Source: Balaenoptera acutorostrata
Taxonomy: Eukaryota > Chordata > Mammalia > Artiodactyla > Balaenopteridae
Direction of reading: 5' to 3'
DNA length: 64,000 nt
Assembly: GCF_949987535.1 (NCBI RefSeq)
Contig: NC_080080.1
Span: 59,246,668-59,310,667, forward strand
In this document: one piece after another, positions 1-10,775 of the stretch
Layout of the letters: the number at the start of each line of letters is the position of its first letter
Position numbering within the stretch: position 1 is the first letter of the stretch
Translations under genes and position numbers: made by a program
The notes under the pieces: generated by a model
The model's database searches: none
Seen by the model: the letters and a program-made list of their open reading frames with translations, nothing else
Told to the model about the DNA's origin: nothing

Positions 1-1118
1 CACATGTAGTAAGTATTTTTAGATGGGGAGCTCTAAATTCTCTTCCCTTGCAAACTGTCTCCATCTGCTGCAAGTGATTTAATCTGCCCTAAATGAGGGA
101 GGAACAATGTAACCAAACAGGTCTTTTTCCCTCTCTTGTTTCTGTGTATTTTACTCATAAAAAGAACCATTTAGTATACCTTTTCCCTGCTCCATTTCTT
201 AAACTCTCCCTCGCCTCTCCCCTTTGGGTCTGTTGGCAGAGAGAAAGGGAACAATATTTCATTTGTGAGTGAAAAGAGGACACACGATAGAACGGTTTAG
301 AAATAGAAACAATGCCCCCCAAATAAAGGACTTGTTCTTGGCTTCTCCCTCTCTACACCCCACAGAGTTTTTTTGAGCGGTGTCAGGACACTTGCCTTCA
401 TCCACTGACCCAGGGAGCCAGGAATGGTTTCTGTTGAGTGGTTTTAAAGTTTCGGTCAATGTTACTATCCATTAGAACATTACACATTAAAAAGCAGGAT
501 TGCCCTAGGATCCAAATACAGAAAGCTGACATAAGAGTAAAACCGAGAAGGGACAAATAATTTGGATTTTTGATCAAGAGTGGGAGCCTTGCTGGGTTTT
601 TTTTAGACATATTGTGACCGCTGTGGGATCAGTAAGGAAAACATTATCGAGTGTTGAGTGAGGCCTAATGCCTGTGGGGAGTACCCAAAGGACAAGGGCC
701 TGCCTTGGGCTGGCAGCCGCAGATAAACAAGACAAAACAATAAACAGTGGAGGTGAACCAGGCCGGAGGAGGAAGAATTTAATAACCTAGGGCTCTTTTG
801 CCAGAAGAGAATGGCTCCCTTCACAGGCACCTGCCAACTCCTTTTTAGCCAAGCACTAGAAATAGTGGGGAAGGAAGGCCAAAATAGCTTCTTTATGCCT
901 TAAAAGCCTCATCCAGACCACGCAGTTTACTGGCTTCATGAAAAACATTTCATTGTGTGTCATGTAACGTGCTGTTTGAATGAACTAAAAACTCTGCAAA
1001 TACCTTATAAATGTAATTTAATTTCTCTGATAATCTAAATGAGGGCAATACCATTTGTCCTCAACACAGCTGCAGACTTTGCTAGGTCAGGGACTGAGTC
1101 ACTTGGCCTTGTGTGTGT
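1..1118. other. Unique flank, no gene seen
   Basis: AT-rich single-copy-looking DNA. I recognise no repeat, RNA gene or credible coding exon. The short open frames here have no recognisable product and overlap on the same strand in different frames. Confidence 0.5.
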
Positions 1119-1119
1119 G

Positions 1120-2585
1120 CTTACGTGTAATTGAGATGTAATTAACACATATTAACAGATACAAATCTTTGGTGCTCAATTTGATGAGTTTAGCAATTGT
1201 GTACGCTCATGTCATGTGACCACCACTCAAAACAAGATATAGAACACTTCCATTATTCCAGAAATTTCCCTCATGCCCCTTTTCAGCCTTTCCTCATGCC
1301 CCCATCCTCAACAAAACAACCACTTTGTGATTTCTGTCATCCTAGGTTAGTTTTGCCTCCTCTTGGATTTTATAGAATGGAATCAGATGCCATGTAGCCT
1401 CTTGTATCTGGCTTCTTTCCCTTATTATGATGTTTTTGAGAGTCATCCACATGGTGTGTGTATTCGTAGTTTGTTCTTTTGTGAGTAGGTAGTATTCTAT
1501 TGTATGACTATATCAAAATGTATTCATTCTCCTGTTGATGAACATTTGGGTTGATGGACACACCTCTTATCAGGAAGGCTCTTTTTGTGGACATATGTTT
1601 TCGTTTCCATCAGGAAATACCTAAGAGTGAAATTGCTGGTTCATAGGGTAGATATAAATTATGTCACAAGAAACTTCCAGTCTTTCAAAGTAATTGCAAT
1701 GTTTTACATTGCCACTAGCAAGGCATGAGAGTTTCAAGTATTCTATATCCTCAACGATACATATTATCAGTCTTTTTTGTTTTAGCATTTTATTGGGTGT
1801 GAAATGGTATCTCATTGTGGTTTTAACTTGCATTTCCCTGTTGTGCATTTTTACATGTTTTTATTGGACAATTGTATTTTTTATTTTGTAAAGTGTCTTT
1901 TCAAATCTTTTGCCCCCTTTTAAAGTGGATAGTTTGCCTTTTCATTGATAATTTGTGGGAGTGATTATATATTGTAGCTATGTCTTTTATCAGCTACATG
2001 TATGCAATTACTTTTGCATTTCTGTGGCTTGTCTGTTAATCTTCTTTTCTTTTGTTTTTGTTTTTTTTTTTTGGTGGCACCACATGGCATGCAGTATCTT
2101 AATTCCCCAACCAGAGATCGAACCTGTGCCCCCCTGCAGTGGAAGCACGGGTTCTTAACCACTGGACCGCCAGGGAAGTCCCTGTTAATTTTCTTAATGC
2201 TGCGGAAAATGTTGATTTCAGTATAGTAGTCTCATTTATCATTTTTGTATGGTTAGTGCTTTTTGTATTCAGTCTAAGAAATCTTTGTCCACCTCAAAGT
2301 TGTAAAGATAGTCTATGTTTTCTTCTAGATGCTTTATGATTCTAAGTTTTATGTTTAGGTCTATGATGGATTGCAAATTAATTTTTGTGTCTGAAATGAA
2401 ATAGACATTGAATTTTTGCCAATATTCAACTGTTCCAACAATATTTATTTAAAAAGATTTTCCTTTCCCCATTGGATTAACTTGGCACCTTAATTTGGAA
2501 AACAATAGACCATATATATGTGGATCTATTTCTGGACTCTCTGTTCTGTTTCACTGTTCTCTTTACCTATTCCTTTGTTATCACT
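1120..2585 (-). mobile_element. Antisense L1 fragment (old, 3' UTR into ORF2)
   Basis: Read on the minus strand this is the 3' portion of an old LINE-1. The plus strand shows typical antisense L1 phrases such as 'tagtattctattgtatgac' near 1490 and 'atggtatctcattgtgg' near 1803. Many stops and frameshifts make it dead. A short SINE with its own target duplication interrupts it at 2047-2181. The outer limits are approximate. Confidence 0.85.
2047..2181 (-). mobile_element. Short tRNA-Glu-derived SINE (older CHR-like type)
   Basis: On the minus strand the element starts with the CHR head and runs through the tRNA-like B-box area into a poly-A (the plus-strand T run near 2058). An imperfect 14-bp target duplication flanks it at 2033-2046 and 2182-2195, with one mismatch. 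It lacks the long 3' domain of the other SINEs here. It is nested in the antisense L1, so it is younger than that L1. Confidence 0.85.
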
Positions 2586-2787
2586 TATGTGTTTTTTTCT
2601 AAATTCAGAACTGCAGCCGCTCACATTTCCCACATGCCAAACCCAAGCATAGGGCCATTAACAGTATCTTACATTTGTCTAGGGCTTGATACTTTTCAAA
2701 GCTTTTCCTATACTTAACAATAGTATGTTAGTATATTAGTAACATTAATGGCTATTAAATGCCTATTATGTGCTAGTATTTCTTTCT

Positions 2788-2990
2788 TTCTGCTCCTCCT
2801 ATACATTTTTCCTTTAATCCTTATGAACCCTTTTACATAGTATTATCTCCACTTTATTGACAAAGAAACTGAGGTGTAGAGTAGTTGAACTACTCTACCT
2901 TACCTAATATTACGTAGCCAGTAAGTTCTATATCTGGATTCCAAACCAGTTCGATGGTCTTAAGGGTTCTTGCTACTACACTCTACCGGC
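2788..2990 (-). mobile_element. MIR SINE fragment, antisense
   Basis: The plus strand shows the antisense MIR core: a start resembling 'ttaatccttatgaaccc', then 'aaagaaactgaggtgtaga', then a 'gtagccagtaagttc' block. The copy is diverged. Mutations within it have produced a perfect 11-bp-arm palindrome at 2876-2898, reported separately. Confidence 0.7.
2876..2898. repeat. Perfect 23-bp palindrome inside a MIR
   Basis: The arms 'gtagagtagtt' (2876-2886) and 'aactactctac' (2888-2898) are exact reverse complements around a single central G. Confidence 0.9.
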
Positions 2991-5900
2991 GGTACAATAA
3001 GGTATTGTAATATACTTTTAGCCAAAATGTGCTCCTTGTAGACAATTTAGAAAGTATATTGTTTTCAGGTAAAATCTTAACCGTATTTTTACATATTTGG
3101 CAAGTGATTGTGCTGTCGTTTCCATCCGTACATTGGTAGAAACCTTTGAATTGGTGGGCAATACCTATTAGATGGGAAATCTAATTGCTTATTAAGTAGC
3201 AAAGAATAAACAGAGCAGCAAATAGGAATTGATGAAAAGTGGGAACTATCTACATTTCTCACTAATCTAGCTGATGGTGGTGAGTTGGAATGGCTTCTGT
3301 GAGTGTCCTTACTTAGCCTGGCTTGGTCCCTATTTCCACTGCCCCGCACCACCGGTTGTTGGTTCAGTGGGCCCAACAAAATGAGTAAATTCTCTGAGCT
3401 CCGCCTTGCTTTCTTGGGTTCATAAATGACTCTGGTGAGGTGGGAGGTGGGGATCGACTCTCAAGTTTTAGTAAAAAAACAAAAAGCAAATAGAGCACCA
3501 CAGACATTTTCAAGAGGAGCTTTCTGCAGTTACTGAAAGCATTACAGTCAAGAGCTTGCCTCCTTGCGTTCTTTGTAATTTTGGTTGCCTAGAGAAACAG
3601 TTTGGCTTCCTTGGGGTTCATCGCCTTGAATAAACAGGAGCTCGGGTGGGATGGCTCACACCTCTTAATCAATCCCAGCAACCAAGGAGGGCAGGGGTCA
3701 AGTGCACAGGAGGAGAAAAACCAATCTGGTCAAACTAGTTTGACTTTTTAAAGGAACCTGAATCATATGTTTCTTTTCACTTTGATAACATTTCTGAACT
3801 GTCATTTAAATGCCACCTTAGACTGAGGAAAGTCTTCTGAGCTATCAGATCGGAAAAAAGTAGACCAGATACTGGTTTAGAATTTCTTCAGCAGCAGTGA
3901 CAACAGCTGGATTTCCATTCATTCATTCATCCCTAAATCAACAGGAATTTTTAATGAACTGGCTTGTGGTAAATGCTGCCTGGTGAATATTATCTCTGCA
4001 TTATTGTCCAAGTTATTTTCTTCTGTTCTTAGAGAAACAACAGGTAGCAATAACAGTTGTAATTCAGTTGCAGGATAAAGGAAGGGCATGCCAGTTAGGA
4101 GGTTTCAACTATAAAGTATACCTAGGAAGCAGAATATAATTATTCTTGTGGTTCTATTTCAACATTGAATTACCTTAGAATAGTATCACATAGACTTTGA
4201 TAACATATTTGCTTTTATAAATCTTCAATATTTTTTAACTAAGTAGATTGTTACAGTATCTTTTGGGTAAATTTGAGTACATTACAATAATTCATTTTTT
4301 TGTGACATGATGAGTACTTGAGGGTGTTACAAGGTATTTGCAGACACTTTATTTTTTAGTTTAAATATTAACAGTATTCTCAGTTTCATAAGCTGCTCAA
4401 CTGTGTATGTGAATGTAAACTTGACTGATAAAGATACCTGACTTTTTTTTGGCCGGGGGGAGGCAAAAGTGATATTAAAATTTCTGCAAAGTTTCTCTTA
4501 AGTTTCATCAAATAACAGCATGCCAGGTCCGTCGGACAGCATTACTGGTTTGTGGAAGTGGCCCAACCCTCTCATATCGGCTCTCAGTCATTTCCCAAAA
4601 TACTTTTCGGTTTCTAGTTAAAGTACTGTTGCTGTGCCAGGACCCTGAATTAAGGCAGATATCTGAGGCCAGGACCAAGGACTGCCAAGGCTAGGCTGGG
4701 AATGGAACAAAGGGAGAGCCAGACCCGGGAGCTGGCAGGACCTCGGAGTGCTTAGAAACTAGCAGTTAAAGATGGAGCCTGGGGAACAACAGTGATTTCA
4801 GCGAACACGCAAATGCAGAGGCGCCCCTGGCCATGCATGTCAGGAGAACAGTCAGGAGGCACTAGCTGTCAGGGGCCCGGGAAGTGGAACCACTTTCCTC
4901 CTCTGCCAGGAAGGCTTTCCTATGCGTCTCACAGTGTCTGAGGCTGCTCCCACCGTGTGCTGAGCAGGCAGCCACGTGGGAGATGGCCAGCGAGTTCACC
5001 TCCAGAGATGGGACATATATGGACCTGCCTGGGTCGCAGGGGGCAGATCTAGGTGGGCAGTGGCATAAGTCTTCTTGTTCCTGGCTCTGGCTCCTTCCAA
5101 CAGACTACGACGCTGCTTCTGTTCTGGGAAGCTTTTCTGGCACAATGGTGCCCCTCATCTTCTTCCAGCTCTAAGTAGATTAGTTACAAGGCAGGAAGTT
5201 GAATAGCTTCAGGCTTCAGTCTCCTGGTTATTCTGGGGCTGTTTGATGTTAGCCCTTCTTTCAGACCGGGGCTTTGAAAAGAGCTTATTCTTTTTCTGGG
5301 ACAGAGAAAATGACCAGGACACAGCAATATTTTAAGTTCCAAGGACCCTCACATCTGTTTGCTTTCATGCATTCTGTGTACAAATATATATGAGGATTTA
5401 AAAAATTTTTTTCTTTCTTTATTCTCTCTCTTTAATGTATTTTTGTTTCTTCTGTTCCCTCTTAGCTCATTTTTATTCCATTAGGTTATAATTGGGTTGA
5501 TACTTCAAGTATGCTTATTCGGCCTGAGGGGCAAATACAGGATTAAAAACACAGGCAGAGCCTGAGAGCCACCATAATTGTTTACTTATTTACTACTTAA
5601 CACATAATATCAGGCTTGTTACTGTACTTCCCAGCAGCTGGAGTGATATATCCTCAACCTCTACCATAAAACTTACTGCTTGCTGCCTAATGGGCAAATC
5701 CAGTCTCAACTGCAGAATCTTAAAAAAAAAAAAAAAAAAGTGCAAATTTAATGCTTTGAAGAGTATCCAATTAAAGTAATAAAATCTTACTTAGGACGAA
5801 TTCTTAGGGGATCTGTTTTACTAAAAAGAGAACAAACTTCATAATCGGCATGTCAATTGTACTTAAATGGTATATCAAAGAAAATCACAACATTAAAAAC

Positions 5901-6599
5901 TTCATGCTTTTACTTGTTTTACAAGTTCAGTTTTATATAATTCATTTGCTTAGTAAATTCCTTTTTCATCCATAATACAAAAATAAAAATCGTTTCTGTT
6001 TCTATCCACATTATATTTAATCTGATTATAAATGTAATTGTGTCATTAGTTCCTGTATGTGTACTGTACCCATTATCAATCAAGGTTGCCTTTACTAATA
6101 GGTATAATGATATTTTTGCGGATGATCACACCCTCCTGAATATCAATTGAATCTTTTTGTTGTCCACAAAAGATACGTGCAGCCCTAGGACCTTAGCTTG
6201 GCTGACTAGAGGCCGTAGAATGTGTCGCTCACCCAAGCTTGAATTTGATATTGCTTTTTCTAGAGATGATGAGATCATTACAGTTCCGAGTTTGATCACC
6301 TTTGTTGTGTGACATTTCCCTTGAACTTTCAGAGAGTGCCAATCTTTGTTCAGTGGGGGACCAGCCTGTCACTCTGTGGCTCAAATCGGAATAAGACATT
6401 TTAGAAGGAGAAGGAAGAAAAATCACACAAGGATAGGATTCAGAAAAGAAGGAGTAACTTGTGGGTTTGGGGCAATGTACCTGTCTTGGTGTGTTCTAGG
6501 GTAACCTTGAAAGTCCACCACAAAAGTGTGTTTCCCCAAAGCCTCCAAAGAAGCCTCAAAGCACAATCAATTTCCCTCTTATCCAGAGAGAATATTACG
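2991..6599. other. Mostly unique sequence, no gene seen
   Basis: I can support no exon or RNA gene here. Contents I can point to are a (CATT)-type short run near 3917, an 18-nt poly-A run at about 5721-5738 without a recognisable SINE body, and a G+C-richer stretch at 4620-5180. A 96-codon open frame at 4884-5174 matches nothing I recognise. Confidence 0.4.
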
Positions 6600-7140
6600 T
6601 CTTTCTAAGGAGGCAGCATATGGGAGCTGCTGGGAAGGCCTTCCAGTCCAATTAAAAGGCAGATAGATCAGAGAACACAGAACTCCTGAAGCTGTCTGAT
6701 CTTTTGCCTATGATTTGTCTCAAGTGCAGTTGACAGCCCCGACTTGCAATTATGATGCAGAGACTGGTATAGCTGGAGACTGGTCCAACAGAGAGGGAAG
6801 GTTTGACCATTTACACGCAGTTAATTATTAAGGGCTGTCAGATGTCAGAATGGGAATTGGTAATACTGTGGTTAAACGCCCACCACATGTCTAATTTGAG
6901 TTGTGCCCACTACCTCAAGCACCACTTCAAATTAAGTCCACATTAATGTCTGATGACTCACAGCTGTGCAGCATACAACTCTGTGAGCTCCGGGGGGTGG
7001 GAGGATTTGCATATCAGTTAGTGCCAGATAATGATTATGAAAGATGTGCATCTCTCTTTGTTGGAATAGGCACCGTATAAGCCAAAGCCATAGCTATCAT
7101 TATTATTTAAAAGCAACATCATGCTTAAGACAATGTTGAT
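6600..7140. promoter_or_regulatory. Candidate enhancer (motif-dense unique block)
   Basis: This repeat-free block packs several complete transcription-factor core motifs: TAATTA homeobox cores near 6825, a RUNX-like 'tgtggttaa' near 6868, an E-box 'cacatg' near 6884, a full AP-1 site 'tgactca' near 6954 and an octamer-like 'atttgcat' near 7005. Such density without any repeat is typical of conserved developmental enhancers. Conservation cannot be tested here, so this is inference. Confidence 0.3.
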
Positions 7141-8955
7141 CTGTAAATTAGCTTCTCGGTGCAATTAATCCAGTTTAAAAAAGGCAATTCCAGGGGAAAC
7201 AATATACATGTTGCCAGTGGATGCCAAATAGGCCCCAAAGAGATCAGAGTATGGCCAAATGAGAATCGAAGTAAGCCTGTCTCTATAATAATGAGAGTTT
7301 ATATTTGGGGCTGCCAAAATACTCTTTTTTTTTTTGGACGATGATAGTTTTGAATGTACTGTTCCAAGTCAGCCCCTGAGCGGTGGCCTTGGTGCCCACC
7401 TGCCCAGCATTTGGTTAAGGGAGTTCTCTGGGGGTCTTCCACTGTGCCAGTGATCTCACAGCAGGCTTCCACCCATCCAGACAGGCAGACAGCAGGTGTC
7501 ACTCGGCTCAGAGAGGCACTCTGATGGTGTCCATGGACTTCGGAAGCTTTGAGAGTGATGGCTGATTTCCAGCAATCCAGAGGGCTGTATGGGGAACCCC
7601 TCATGCAGAAATATTTTGGGGTCCTGGGCATACATATGGTTGTGTGATATGTGGTCAGCGGTAAGCGGGAGGGAATGGAACTTGGTGGTGGCAGTAGGAA
7701 GCCACGGGGGCTTGTTGGCATTCCTGCCCTTGGCCATTCCATGGGCTGGCTTGCAAGCAATGCCCAGTTCAGAGCAAAGCTAGGGTTAGGCACTCTTTCT
7801 TAAGAAAAATAAGCCCTTCTGAGAAGACCAAAATGTAAATCCTTTATTTACAAAAAGGATGGTATAGGCTCTTTACTTTAATCGGAAACTATACCGTCTC
7901 ACCATTTATACTCAAATCGGCATGAGATCATTTCATAGAAACAAACCAAAGCTTAAAAAGAAAATCATGCTCACTCTTGGTACCAGAGGTGATTTGGTTT
8001 CTGTTTTGTTTGACTGAAAACCAAAAAGATATATTGAAAGAGAGATTAGGGCAAAATAGAACTCTGACAAGATTTAAGCATCTTCAACACTGACCAAAGA
8101 AGCATTTAGGAAACCCAAGTGGATGTGAGTGTGTCACATGCTTGAGTTTGCTGCTAAACAGACAGCAGAGGCTGTGGATCAGAGACCTCACTTGGGGCCA
8201 AGAGACTATCTGACTGTTTCCATCGTAGTGCCTAAAAAAAGCCCGCATGGTGAAGGGGGGGGTGGCCCTTTCAGCGGGAGCAGGGGCCAAGGGCAGGCCA
8301 CGGCCTGGTCATTCTGGCTGGTGTTCTCTTTCTGTCCTCCAAGTGGGCGATTAGGAAGCCCAAACATAACGATCTGTTATGGACGGAGATCACAGTGTCT
8401 GCGGTTTCCAGAAGCTGCTGCTGACATTGTCTTGACAAGAACTCCAGCTCAGGGGTCACTTGAGTTGGAGCTGTGGGCTTTGTGTCCTGAGAAAACTCCA
8501 GACCCAGGAACTGGGGGGCATAAGGCAGAGTGTGAGGTGGCTTCCCTTCATCAGGTTTTTGTGTCTGAGCTGGACTGGTGCTGCTCTGTTCATTACTTAT
8601 TTAAAGCAGAGTTATTTTCTGCGGGTGCCCAGAGACGTGGTCGTGACTGTGGAAACTGCAGTGCTCCCTAGATAACAGCCAGGCGTAATGGCTGTACAGT
8701 AATCATTCTGCCATTGGGGGCCTTTCTGAACTCTGCTGCGGGCGGTATGACTAACGCTTTTATGATGGCGCTTCTGTTTGCAAGGTCTTTTTTCTCTTTG
8801 GTCTAGTCCTCTGATTCCTGTTTTCGGAAACAATGAACAGCCCCACCTTTCTGCTTTGATTTCAGTTTCTCTACGTTTCAAAAGCATAAGTTTGATGAGT
8901 TTTCTTCTATAGTCAATGTCACACTTCCTAATGGGCTGGGTGGTAAGTGCCATCA
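7141..8955. other. Unique sequence with long chance-like open frames
   Basis: Two of the longer open frames of the window fall here: 164 codons on the minus strand (7299-7793) and 180 codons on the plus strand (8129-8671). Neither shows a recognisable domain, signal peptide or conserved motif. Both have competing open frames on the opposite strand, which fits locally higher G+C rather than selection. A spliced non-coding transcript cannot be excluded. Confidence 0.4.
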
Positions 8956-8969
8956 AAAGATTGGGACAG

Positions 8970-9256
8970 GGGCTTCCCTGGTGGCGCAGTGGTTAAGACC
9001 CCACCTGCCAATGCAGGGGACACGGGTTCGAGCCCTGCTCTGGGAAGATCCCACATGCCGCGGAGCAACTAGGCCCGTGAGCCACAGCTACTGAGCCTGC
9101 GCGTCTGGAGCCTGTGCTCCGCAACAAGAGAGGCCGCGATAGTGAGAGGCCCGCGCACCGCGATGAAGAGTGGCCCCCGCTCACCACAACTAGAGAAAGC
9201 CCTCGCACAGAGACGAAGACCCAACACAGCCATAAATAAATTAAAAAAAAAAAAAA
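8970..9256 (+). mobile_element. CHR-type SINE, shortened cetacean form
   Basis: A full-length tRNA-Glu-derived SINE runs from the CHR head (about 8970), through the tRNA promoter region 'gggttcgagccct', to a 3' domain ending near 'cataaataaatt' and a poly-A tail. A 15-bp target duplication flanks it at 8955-8969 and 9255-9269 (one mismatch, small overlap with the A tail). It is the short form without the internal block seen at 62708. Confidence 0.95.
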
Positions 9257-9554
9257 AAGATTGGGATAGAAATTACATTTGTGTCGTAATGTCTACCCGG
9301 TTTTATGAAAAGGGTTTCATGCCTGAGAAAGTATAAATGTTCTCTCAGGATGATACAAGCTGATACTTCCATTAAGGGAAAAGGTGGTCTCCAGGAGACA
9401 CAGAATGTTCCAGGCAGGTTTGCTCTGCCTGCTCGACGTGGTTCTAGCCCGGGTGGGAACTAGTTCTCTGGTCCTGAAGAATGAAGTCTGCTGAGGCACT
9501 GTTGGAGTTTCATTCCGTTGGTGGGTAGGGACGGAGCCCAGGCCTCACCATTCC

Positions 9555-9740
9555 CTCCTTTACTCGTTGGATGGCCTGGAGTAAGTTCCTTTTAACTCTT
9601 TAGCATCTCAGTAACTTCGCTGGCAAAGTAGGGGAAATAATAACACCTTCATAAGTTTGTTACGAGAAGCCAGTGACACAGTACATATAAAGCACTAGCC
9701 CAGTACCAAACACACGGCAAGATCTCAACTCATGTTGCCC
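9555..9740 (+). mobile_element. MIR SINE fragment
   Basis: Sense-strand MIR core and 3' half: a 'ctttagcatctcagtaac' analogue of the usual 'cctcagttt' block, then 'ggggaaataataacacc', 'gtttgttacgagaag' and 'taaagcactagcccagtacc'. It is strongly diverged. Confidence 0.7.
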
Positions 9741-9889
9741 TTCTTTCTTCTGTCTTTTTTTCTATGACTTCACATTACAGGTATCTTAATGACAATATCT
9801 TTCATTTTAGTTATTACACAACAGTTTTCAAAACAGTTTCATACAGATGATTTTTGATAATGTACTTCTTAATTTTTTAGCACACAGGA

Positions 9890-10065
9890 CATTTTTGATG
9901 ATTTATATAACTATCTGTTTCATATCTGTCTTCTCCTTAGAATATACTAGCTCTTGGAAGACAGGGGCCATGCCCGCCTTATTCACTTCAGTATCCTTGG
10001 TTTCTCCCATCACCTGGCATAGAGGACACACTCAACATTTGTTGGATAAATACATTAATCCTTAT
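9890..10065 (+). mobile_element. L2 LINE 3' end
   Basis: Sense L2 tail with the characteristic succession 'tagctcttggaagacaggg', 'cctggcatagagg' and 'caacatttgttggataaa'. It is 5'-truncated, as nearly all L2 copies are. Confidence 0.7.
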
Positions 10066-10399
10066 GAACACCCAGACTCACATGTGAATGTGGGAGAGGG
10101 AGTCCCATTGGCAAGGTAGGTAGTTGGTGGGCAAAAGTTCGTATTTGTCCTTTCTCCCAGGACCCCTGATTCCTGCTCTAATACTCACCAATAATCTTAT
10201 AGCTTTTCAGTAGGTGTGATTTCCCTGGCAGGATTTCCCTGGCATGGCCTTGTCCAGGACTTGGATACCTGAAGTGAGATCAGGTTGGATGAGAGAGGAG
10301 AGCAAGGATGAATAGTGTAAAGTCCGTTAAACCAGAAGCCTTGTAATTTCTACTAAAAAACTTGGGACAAATTCACCATGAACCTTAAATATCAGCCTC

Positions 10400-10775
10400 A
10401 TCTGGGTCATGTCTTCTTTAGGCTCCACCTCTGCTGAATTCTCTCTCATGTCAGGTTTTGTGAATGTGATATTTCCTTTAACTTTTCTATCCTCCACTGT
10501 TACACTCTCCCTCCTTTGCCTGCCTGATTCTTGTTTATTCAGATCTCAGCCTAGAGGCTACTTTATGTACCATATAAATTTAGGTTGGATACTGGTTTAA
10601 GTGCTTCCAAATCTTGTATTTCACCATCAGTAAATGTTATCATGTTACATTGTAATTTCCTTATTTCTCTGTGTCACTCTCAAACCCATCCTAAGAGGGA
10701 AAAAACCCATCTATCAGGACCCAGAACAATGCCTAGCATAAAATAGATGCTCAAAAAATATTTGTTGACTGAAAG
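10400..10775 (+). mobile_element. L2 LINE 3' end
   Basis: Sense L2 fragment: 'gattcttgtttattcagatc' near 10525, then 'aatgcctagcataaaatag' and 'aaatatttgttgactgaaa' at the end. Diverged and non-functional. The left limit is approximate. Confidence 0.65.

Noticed and set aside
5721..5738. Poly-A run as a SINE tail or retrocopy end
   Set aside because: No SINE body, mRNA-like sequence or target duplication is visible upstream.
7299..7793. 164-codon minus-strand frame
   Set aside because: No recognisable domain. A second minus-strand frame and a plus-strand frame overlap it, as expected from chance.
9142..9336. Short open frame as a gene
   Set aside because: It is read entirely from the CHR SINE and its A tail. 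The same amino-acid pattern recurs from every short-form SINE in the window.
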